15,146 nucleotides of DNA from Chromatiaceae bacterium. GTDB lineage: Bacteria > Pseudomonadota > Gammaproteobacteria > Chromatiales > Chromatiaceae. Below, in pieces: positions 9,901 through 15,146 of the stretch. Position numbers and translations under genes: made by a program. The notes below the pieces were generated by a model. The model was not told the origin of the DNA. It did not search any database and worked only from the letters and a program-made list of their open reading frames with translations. Location of the stretch: assembly GCA_012962365.1 (NCBI GenBank), contig DTXR01000521.1, forward strand, positions 1 to 15,146, written 5' to 3'. Position 1 is the stretch's first letter, and every line of letters starts with the position of its first letter.

Positions 9901-10188
9901 CAACCGCCAGCACAATACCTCTCGTGAGTAGGGCGACAAATCCGGCACCGCTTCCCTGCCCAGCACGTCCCGGATGATCTGCCAGAAAAAGCTTGCGGGC
10001 AGATGAAAATCCAGGTTCATGCTGATGCCTCGCTGCCGGGCCAGCTGCAGGTTCAGCCAGTGCTGCATGCCGCCGTTCTGCACCAGCACGATATCCGGCC
10101 GCAGCACATTGTCTTTTGGCGTGTGCAGCACGGCGTCGAGAAGCTGCGCCAGATCCTCCAGACGGTTGGACGGATAGACGTTCAGCAT
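6979..10188 (-). CDS. recC: Exodeoxyribonuclease V subunit gamma (RecC)
   Basis: RecC splits the duplex at the entry of RecBCD, guides the single strands to RecB and RecD, and reads Chi. Its helicase and nuclease folds are catalytically dead. With start ATG 10188 it has 1069 residues (E. coli 1122). The N-terminus [13 protein letters not shown] matches the E. coli start MLRVYHSNRLDVL, and VLVQNGGMQHWL matches its VLVQ-GM-QWL block. Around residue 650, FDLMTTELPRPGDRSLRGDD, then DRYLFLETLISAREKLYLSY, is typical of RecC. Alignment chooses ATG 10188 over the in-frame ATG at 10200, and GGAG lies only 2 bases upstream of it. The start overlaps the end of bpt by 7 bases, and the stop overlaps the recB start by 4. 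Whether it recognises the E. coli Chi octamer cannot be judged by eye. Confidence 0.95.
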   Translation of the reverse strand: MLNVYPSNRLEDLAQLLDAVLHTPKDNVLRPDIVLVQNGGMQHWLNLQLARQRGISMNLDFHLPASFFWQIIRDVLGREAVPDLSPYSREVLCWRLYVLLADPVVSGNPLCREASDYWQKTPGNADSLRFQLARELADLFEQYLIYRPDWIKEWDRGETPHWQAFLWQQLVAGEPSHPLRLLRRTVAQLDNAIALPQRLCIFGINALAPLWLAFLGKVAQHTQVHLFQLNPCVEYWGDARSEKQLSRWLGSDEQELEINPLLGNLGAQGREFLSLLQEQPTTEYAAFDPPLQSASADTLLHHLQMDIFRLDDARRQPRELRDDSITLVSAHSALREVQGLHDWLLHQFNEDASLTPADVLVTCPQIEDYAPAVQAVFGSGWGGENDALTLPCSIADRALRDEEPLVAAFAKLLDLPDSRFQVSQILSLLRLPSVQKQFGLTDDDLPAIEGWLEHAAVHWGLDDRHKRQILEVEHPSASYTWQQGLERLMLGFAWGHESVIYDGRLLLPDVEGEEALLLGRLLQLIDGLKSYALKLGKPRSATAWQTLLLEMQEWLFSLNSEDEQAQQIITSAIDELGEHTQAAGFDQEIPLPVIRDWLRAGFSRPEPGRQFLVGQVSFCSMIPMRSVPFRIIAVLGLNDGAFPRQRPQRGFDLMTTELPRPGDRSLRGDDRYLFLETLISAREKLYLSYQGRDIRTNQAREPSLVLRELMDYLEQGYGWKLSDEATDIIQLPLQPFSRKNYLPESGRGAAFHSFDAGWLALLQSHAGRSNSVSLTVEDDDKQELQLETLLRFFEHPPRYFANQRLGLYLGADEHGGPEDHEPFTANNLDRYLLQQQLVQCRIEDEDEEVLLHQARLSGHLPENPLTGDMLQEWRQQADDFAAVVAQKGAADITAEHAQLALGEIRLSATLPWAGDELLFYRLASAKGKDDMRLWLHHLFAHCLPGARKGIVTRGIFRHGRKADRFSQIVLHPVANAEELLGQLVAVWRQGRRQPLLCGAELGRIWVASLADEPWKFSAFWTDGYNQRGPAYDPYYHWFWPDPPSWEDLPAELLDEVYPPLYASRTEEDL
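6987..6993 (-). promoter_or_regulatory. Ribosome binding site of recB, inside recC
   Basis: GAGGAGG on the minus strand lies 4 bases before GTG 6982, within the last codons of recC. It supports the GTG start and the 4-base GTGA stop/start overlap with recC. Confidence 0.6.
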
Positions 10189-10895
10189 TGCTCCATCCAT
10201 TGTTCGTTCTGCATGTCGTCCGTGGGCGCTCGCACCTCGATGGGACGAAACGCCGCTTTGTACGCCATCTTGCGGCTGCCCGGAATCCAGTAGCCGAGAT
10301 AAAGCCAGCTTTTCCCCAGTTCCCTTGCGTGGTTGATCTGCTGCAGAATGGCGTAGCTTCCCAGGGAACGCCGGTTCATGTCTGGGCGGAAAAACGTGTA
10401 CACCGCCGACAGGCTGCGCGGCTGAAAATCTGTCACCGCCACGGCCAGCAGTTCGTCACCCAGCCGCATTTCCAGAAAGCGCACATCGTTCCAGCTGGCG
10501 AGCAGGAATTCCCGGGTTTCATCGAAACTGCTTTCCGCCATGGCACCACCGGTGTGACGATGGGCCTGATAGGACAAATAGAGCTGGTATTGCTCGTCGG
10601 TCAGCTCTGCAGGACGCCAGTCCAGCTGCAGATCCTGATTGGCATTCCAGCAACGGCGCTGACTGCGGTTGGGACGATAGCATTCCACGGGCACGCGCAC
10701 CGCATGGCACTCCTTGCAGTTTTCACACCAGGGGCGATAGGCATGGTCGCCACTGCGGCGATAACCGTTCAGAAGCAGTACATCATAGGTCTGCGGCGAC
10801 AGCAGTTCCTCATCGATGACCATCAACGAGCGGGCCATCCGGCCTTCGAGATAGCTGCAGGGATGTTCCTGGGTAAGGCCCAGATTCAGGCGCAT
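10182..10895 (-). CDS. bpt: Aspartate/glutamate leucyltransferase (Bpt, also called Ate)
   Basis: This enzyme transfers leucine from Leu-tRNA to proteins with N-terminal Asp or Glu, creating an N-degron for ClpS/ClpAP in the cytosol. The product has 237 residues, a normal length. The N-terminal domain shows [13 protein letters not shown] (11-23) and the cysteine cluster [18 protein letters not shown] (C57, C60, C63), followed by RPNRSQRR (74-81). The C-terminal GNAT-like half contains [18 protein letters not shown] (167-184) and [18 protein letters not shown] (199-216), both characteristic of this family. It starts at ATG 10895 and overlaps aat by 10 bases, with no strong ribosome binding site, which suggests coupled translation. 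The aat-bpt pair is common in gammaproteobacteria, usually followed by infA. Here recC follows with a 7-base overlap. Telling leucyl- from arginyl-transferase activity rests on the family, not on a residue I can see. Confidence 0.95.
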   Translation of the reverse strand: MRLNLGLTQEHPCSYLEGRMARSLMVIDEELLSPQTYDVLLLNGYRRSGDHAYRPWCENCKECHAVRVPVECYRPNRSQRRCWNANQDLQLDWRPAELTDEQYQLYLSYQAHRHTGGAMAESSFDETREFLLASWNDVRFLEMRLGDELLAVAVTDFQPRSLSAVYTFFRPDMNRRSLGSYAILQQINHARELGKSWLYLGYWIPGSRKMAYKAAFRPIEVRAPTDDMQNEQWMEQC

Positions 10896-11581
10896 GATAC
10901 TTCTATGGGAAAGCGCCGCAGGTCAGCCACGCCGTCTTTCAGCAGGGGTAAAAAATCTGCCCGGGGAATCAGATCTGCGCCCAGCGATTGCAGATGCGGC
11001 GTAAACACCTGGCAGTCCACCAGTTTGTATCCCGTGCGGGACAGGCTGCGCACCAGACACACGAACGCCACCTTGGACGCATTGGGCACGCGGCTGAACA
11101 TGGACTCCCCGAAAAAAACGCTGCCCAGCGCATTGCCGTACAGCCCGCCCACCAGTTCGCCATCCTGCCAGGCTTCCACCGAATGGGCGATACCCAGCTG
11201 GTGCAGTTGCCGGAAGGCAACGATCATCTCCGGCGTCAGCCAGGTGCCTTCATCGTCTTTCCGCGGCTGGGCACAGGCCTGGATGACCTGATCGAAAGCA
11301 AGATCGAACGTGACCTGAAAACGCTCCCGGCGCAGTTCTTTCGCCAGGCTGCGGCTGACATGCAGCTTTTCCGGAAACAGCACCATGCGCGGGTCCGGGC
11401 TCCACCACAAAATGGGCTGATCCTCCCCGTACCAGGGAAAAATCCCCTGACGATAAGCCTGGACGATGCGCTCGGGTGTCAGGTCACCCCCAACGGCAAG
11501 CAGGCCATCGGGTTCCGTCTCCGCCAGTGACGGATCAGGAAATGGCTCTCCCGGCCTGCTTTCGTCCAGGGAAAACAGCAA
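10886..11581 (-). CDS. aat: Leucyl/phenylalanyl-tRNA-protein transferase
   Basis: Aat transfers Leu or Phe from charged tRNA to proteins with N-terminal Lys or Arg, marking them for ClpS/ClpAP degradation. The 231-residue product has the family blocks in order: [12 protein letters not shown] (23-34), YRQGIFPWY (43-51), WWSPDPR (59-65), [16 protein letters not shown] (134-149), [14 protein letters not shown] (157-170) and [16 protein letters not shown] (187-202). E159, D189 and Q191 correspond to E. coli E156, D186 and Q188. The predicted start is the rare TTG at 11581. It is supported by GGAG at 11594-11591 (9 bases upstream) and by the short N-terminus expected for the family. It lies 3 bases after the trxB stop and in the same frame as trxB. 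It overlaps bpt by 10 bases at its 3' end. Confidence 0.95.
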   Translation of the reverse strand: MLFSLDESRPGEPFPDPSLAETEPDGLLAVGGDLTPERIVQAYRQGIFPWYGEDQPILWWSPDPRMVLFPEKLHVSRSLAKELRRERFQVTFDLAFDQVIQACAQPRKDDEGTWLTPEMIVAFRQLHQLGIAHSVEAWQDGELVGGLYGNALGSVFFGESMFSRVPNASKVAFVCLVRSLSRTGYKLVDCQVFTPHLQSLGADLIPRADFLPLLKDGVADLRRFPIEVSCA

Positions 11582-11584
11582 GTA

Positions 11585-12595
<1,011 letters not shown>

Positions 12596-13648
12596 ATGAG
12601 AATTGGCATACCCAAAGAGATCAAACCCCTGGAAGGCCGGGTGGCCCTGATTCCCGATGCGGCGGCGGATCTAGTGCATACTGGACATGAGGTCTTCATC
12701 CAGTCCGGGGCGGGAAAAGCCAGCGGCTATGAGGATGAGGACTATGCCAGGGCGGGCGTAAAGGTGCTCCCGGATGCGCCTGCCGTCTATGCGCAGACGC
12801 AGCTCATTCTCAAGGTAAAAGAACCCGTGGGCAACGAGCTGGAGATGCTGCGCAAGGATCATCTGCTGTTCAGTTTCCTGCACCTGGCCGCCCTTCCCAA
12901 CCTGACCCAAAAACTGTGCGACATCGGATTGACCGCCATCGCCTTCGAAACCGTGGTGGAGCAGCACCGCCTGCCCATTCTCGCCCCCATGAGCAACATC
13001 GCCGGGCGTATCGCCGTGCAGGCCGGCACGCACTATCTCCACCGGCCTTCTGGCGGGAAAGGCCTGATGCTGGGCGGTCTTCCCGGCACAGAGCGGGGCA
13101 AGGTCGTGATCATCGGCGCGGGCAATGCCGGTGGCAATGCCGCCCGCCTTGCCGCTGGCATGGGCGCCGATGTGGTGGTCTTCGACAAGCAGCCCACCAA
13201 ACTGGAAGCCATGATGGCCATGGCCAGCAACATCACCGCACTCTACCCCTACAAAGAAGCGCTTGCCCGGCATGTGCAACAGGCCGATCTGCTCATCGGT
13301 GCGGTGCTCATCCCCGGCGCCAAAGCACCCCATGTGGTTTCCCGGGAGCAGGCGTGTTCCATGCAGCCCGGAAGTGTCATCGTGGATATCGCCGTGGATC
13401 AGGGCGGCTGTGTGGAAACCACCCATCCGACCACCTATGCGGACCCTGTGTATACAGAATGCGATGTTTCGCATTTCTGCGTCACCAACATCCCTGGCGC
13501 CGTCCCCCAAACCGCTTCCATCGCATTGTCGGCCAGTCTCCTGCCCTATTGCCAGCGATTGGCGAGAGACGACTGGCAGCAAGACACTGCACTGAAGGCA
13601 GCCGTCAACGTGGAAAACGGAGCGGTCGTTCATCCCGCCCTGCGCTGA
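12596..13648 (+). CDS. ald: Alanine dehydrogenase
   Basis: It catalyses NAD-dependent reversible deamination of L-alanine to pyruvate and ammonia in the cytosol. The 350-residue product is slightly shorter than the usual 360-375. The N-terminal domain begins MRIGIPKEI, with R15, KVKEP (K75) and FLHLAA (H96), which are the known pyruvate-binding and catalytic positions. The Rossmann domain has VVIIGAGNAGGNAARLA (170-186). VDIAVDQGGCVETTHPTT (263-280) includes the catalytic D268, and HFCVTNIPGAVPQTAS (293-308) is also family-typical. The NAD motif reads GAGNAGG where many relatives have GGGVVG. ATG 12596 fits the family start, but no Shine-Dalgarno sequence precedes it. Only 3 bases separate its stop from the response regulator, so the two are probably co-transcribed. 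The close relatives, saccharopine dehydrogenase-like and NAD(P) transhydrogenase alpha proteins, are less likely given the motifs. Confidence 0.92.
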   Translation: MRIGIPKEIKPLEGRVALIPDAAADLVHTGHEVFIQSGAGKASGYEDEDYARAGVKVLPDAPAVYAQTQLILKVKEPVGNELEMLRKDHLLFSFLHLAALPNLTQKLCDIGLTAIAFETVVEQHRLPILAPMSNIAGRIAVQAGTHYLHRPSGGKGLMLGGLPGTERGKVVIIGAGNAGGNAARLAAGMGADVVVFDKQPTKLEAMMAMASNITALYPYKEALARHVQQADLLIGAVLIPGAKAPHVVSREQACSMQPGSVIVDIAVDQGGCVETTHPTTYADPVYTECDVSHFCVTNIPGAVPQTASIALSASLLPYCQRLARDDWQQDTALKAAVNVENGAVVHPALR

Positions 13649-13651
13649 CCC

Positions 13652-14338
13652 ATGCCCAAGACCATCGCTATCGTAGAAGACGAAGCAGATATCCGCGCAA
13701 ACTATGCGGAACTGTTTCAGCGTCAGGGTTATCAGGTACAGACCTATGCCAGCCGTCCCGAGGCACTGGAAAGTTTCGCCAACCACCTGCCCGACCTGGC
13801 CATCCTGGATATCGGCCTGGGAGACGAAATCGACGGCGGCTTCGAGCTGTGCCGCGAACTGCGCAGCGCCTCCCCCACGCTTCCCATCATCTTCCTCAGT
13901 GCACGCGACAGCGACATCGATGTGGTCTCCGGTCTGCGTCTGGGCGCCGACGACTACCTGACCAAGGACATCAGCCTGCCCCACCTCACCGCCAGGGTCG
14001 CCGCCCTGTTCCGGCGTGTGGCTGTAATGGCGCATAACTCACAGGAAAACCAGCTTCATCAGGGGAATCTCAGGCTGGACATGGACAGGCTGAGCGCGCA
14101 CTGGAAACAGCACGCCGTCGAGCTCACGGTTACCGAGCTTTGGATGCTGCACGCCCTGGCGCTGTACCCCGGCCATGTAAAATCGAGGGATCAGCTCATG
14201 GAAGCGGCCAGCATCGTGGTGGACGCCAGCACCATCACCTCCCATATCCGGCGCATGCGCCGAAAGTTTCAGGATGTGGACCCCACATTCGACCGGATCG
14301 AAGCCGTATATGGCATCGGCTACCGTTGGGTCGGGTAA
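13652..14338 (+). CDS. pdsR: OmpR-type response regulator, probably PdsR of the proteobacterial dedicated sortase system
   Basis: This is a cytosolic DNA-binding response regulator of 228 residues. The receiver domain (about 4-120) has acidic residues E9, D10 and E11, the phospho-acceptor D53, S83 and K105. The C-terminal winged helix (about 138-226) includes TELWMLHALA, HVKSRDQLM, TITSHIRRMRRKF and YGIGYRW. The loop after D53 reads LDIGLGDEIDGGFELC, about two residues longer than in PhoB or OmpR. That loop, together with FLSARDSDIDVVSGLRLGAD and YLTKDISLPHL, matches my memory of the family named proteobacterial dedicated sortase system response regulator. It begins 3 bases after ald and ends 3 bases before the kinase gene. 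No Shine-Dalgarno sequence is visible, suggesting coupled translation. Response regulator identity is certain; the PdsR assignment is from recall of motifs and should be confirmed against the family model. Confidence 0.88.
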   Translation: MPKTIAIVEDEADIRANYAELFQRQGYQVQTYASRPEALESFANHLPDLAILDIGLGDEIDGGFELCRELRSASPTLPIIFLSARDSDIDVVSGLRLGADDYLTKDISLPHLTARVAALFRRVAVMAHNSQENQLHQGNLRLDMDRLSAHWKQHAVELTVTELWMLHALALYPGHVKSRDQLMEAASIVVDASTITSHIRRMRRKFQDVDPTFDRIEAVYGIGYRWVG

Positions 14339-14341
14339 TCT

Positions 14342-15146
14342 GTGAAGAAGCGCTTCGGCATCCGCTTCAAGCTACTGCTGGTTTCACTGAGCCTGATCGC
14401 CATCCCCGTCACGGGCTACCAGTTCATTCGGGAAATGGAAACCTTTCTCCGCGATGCTCAGGATCACAACCTGACTACCACTGCCCAGGCCCTGGCGTTG
14501 CTGGTGCGGGGCAATCCCGCGCTGAATACAGATGTACCACTGGAGGGTGCGCTCTATGTCCATCCCTACCAGCCGGTCATCGTCGATGGCTATGCGGATG
14601 ACTGGCAGGATCTACTGCCGCTGGCGCAACGATTTGGGGGGCCAGATGGCCCCCGTTTCCAGGTATTGCTACGGGCCTCTCCCGCTTACGTCTATCTTTT
14701 GGTGCATGTAAGGGCCGACCGTCCCCGCTACATCGACAGTGCCAGTATCCGGTATGGCCGTTCTGACCAGGTGGAACTGTTCCTGGTGGATGAAAACAAA
14801 CTGCCTCGCGGCTATCTGATTGCCCCCAGAGCGCCCGGCGCCGTCATCGCCCATCGACTCGATGATGATCTGCCCGGCCCCGGCGATTACCGGCTGCAAG
14901 GCGAATGGCAGGAAGTCGCCGGTGGCTACAACCTGGAAATGCGTATCCCGCGCAAGCTGATAGCATCAGGCCTGAGTATTCGCGTGATGGACGGCAAGGG
15001 TCGTTCGCTCGCCACAGACGGCATGACGGAAGCTGGGCAGCTGGTCACGCCATCGATAGCGTTGAACGACATCATCGCCAATGTGGATCTGCCACAGAGC
15101 CGCATCCGGATAACGAACAGTCAAGGCTGGGTGCTGGCCAGAGGGG
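14342..15146 (+). CDS. pdsS: Sensor histidine kinase, probably PdsS of the dedicated sortase system, N-terminal part
   Basis: A frame starting at GTG 14342, 3 bases after the response regulator stop, stays open to the window edge (268 codons). Residues 1-10 are basic, and 11-26 form a membrane segment (LLLVSLSLIAIPVTGY). The motif QFIREMETFLRDAQDHNL follows, then LYVHPYQPVIVDGYADDW (71-88). Residues 80-255 look like a beta sandwich: VDGYADDW, FQVLLRASPAYVYLLVHV, DQVELFLVDENK and YNLEMRIPRKLI follow the pattern of family-9 carbohydrate-binding-like domains. At 254-267 IRITNSQGWVLAR begins what may be the next sensor segment. The kinase core (DHp and ATPase) lies outside the window. The kinase identity therefore rests on coupling to the regulator and on resemblance of the N-terminus to PdsS proteins as I remember them. 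GTG is the only reasonable start near the regulator stop. Confidence 0.75.
   Translation, partial: MKKRFGIRFKLLLVSLSLIAIPVTGYQFIREMETFLRDAQDHNLTTTAQALALLVRGNPALNTDVPLEGALYVHPYQPVIVDGYADDWQDLLPLAQRFGGPDGPRFQVLLRASPAYVYLLVHVRADRPRYIDSASIRYGRSDQVELFLVDENKLPRGYLIAPRAPGAVIAHRLDDDLPGPGDYRLQGEWQEVAGGYNLEMRIPRKLIASGLSIRVMDGKGRSLATDGMTEAGQLVTPSIALNDIIANVDLPQSRIRITNSQGWVLARG

Noticed and set aside
10189..10200. recC starting four codons earlier at ATG 10200
   Set aside because: The E. coli RecC N-terminus aligns directly with the [10 protein letters not shown] start at 10188, and no ribosome binding site precedes 10200.
10116..11291. A 391-codon plus-strand open frame opposite recC, bpt and aat
   Set aside because: It spans three genes on the other strand that all have clear family motifs, and it shows no domain of its own.
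12671..14035. A 454-codon open frame on the minus strand opposite ald and the response regulator
   Set aside because: It lies antisense to two genes with complete conserved motifs, its product is repetitive in H, G and Q with no recognisable domain, and such mirror frames are common opposite GC-rich coding sequence.

Overview
The window looks like a piece of a gammaproteobacterial chromosome of moderately high GC. The evidence is a complete RecBCD-type nuclease, TrxB, both bacterial N-end-rule aminoacyl-tRNA-protein transferases (Aat and Bpt/Ate), and a two-component pair that resembles the proteobacterial dedicated sortase system (PdsR/PdsS). That last system is mostly reported from marine and other environmental Proteobacteria. 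The exact genus cannot be read from this sequence. No rRNA, tRNA, CRISPR array, insertion sequence, attachment site or phage gene was seen.

Layout. (1) 1-1150, minus strand: a dicarboxylate/amino-acid:cation symporter that runs off the left edge. Its reading frame is broken by an apparent one-base deletion near position 276. (2) 1151-1467: a non-coding divergent region. (3) 1468-1638, plus strand: a 56-codon gene of unknown function with a GTG start and a very strong ribosome binding site. A weak terminator-like hairpin follows it. (4) 12541 down to 1723, minus strand: one compact unit, trxB-aat-bpt-recC-recB-recD. All junctions are overlaps of 4-10 bases except trxB/aat, which are 3 bases apart. 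The row is probably transcribed mainly from the 54-bp gap at 12542-12595. (5) 12596 to the right edge, plus strand: ald (alanine dehydrogenase), a PdsR-like response regulator, and the first 268 codons of a PdsS-like sensor kinase, each separated by only 3 bases.

How the genes work together. RecB, RecC and RecD form the heterotrimeric helicase-nuclease that processes double-strand ends for RecA. All visible catalytic motifs are intact. Aat and Bpt add leucine or phenylalanine to protein N-termini to make N-degrons for ClpS/ClpAP. TrxB reduces thioredoxin. In many gammaproteobacteria the trxB-aat-bpt row continues into infA-clpA; here recCBD follows instead. On the other strand, the alanine dehydrogenase is tightly coupled to the two-component pair. 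The kinase has a periplasmic domain resembling a family-9 carbohydrate-binding fold. The rest of the sortase system (sortase, target protein, PdsO), if present, should lie beyond the right edge.
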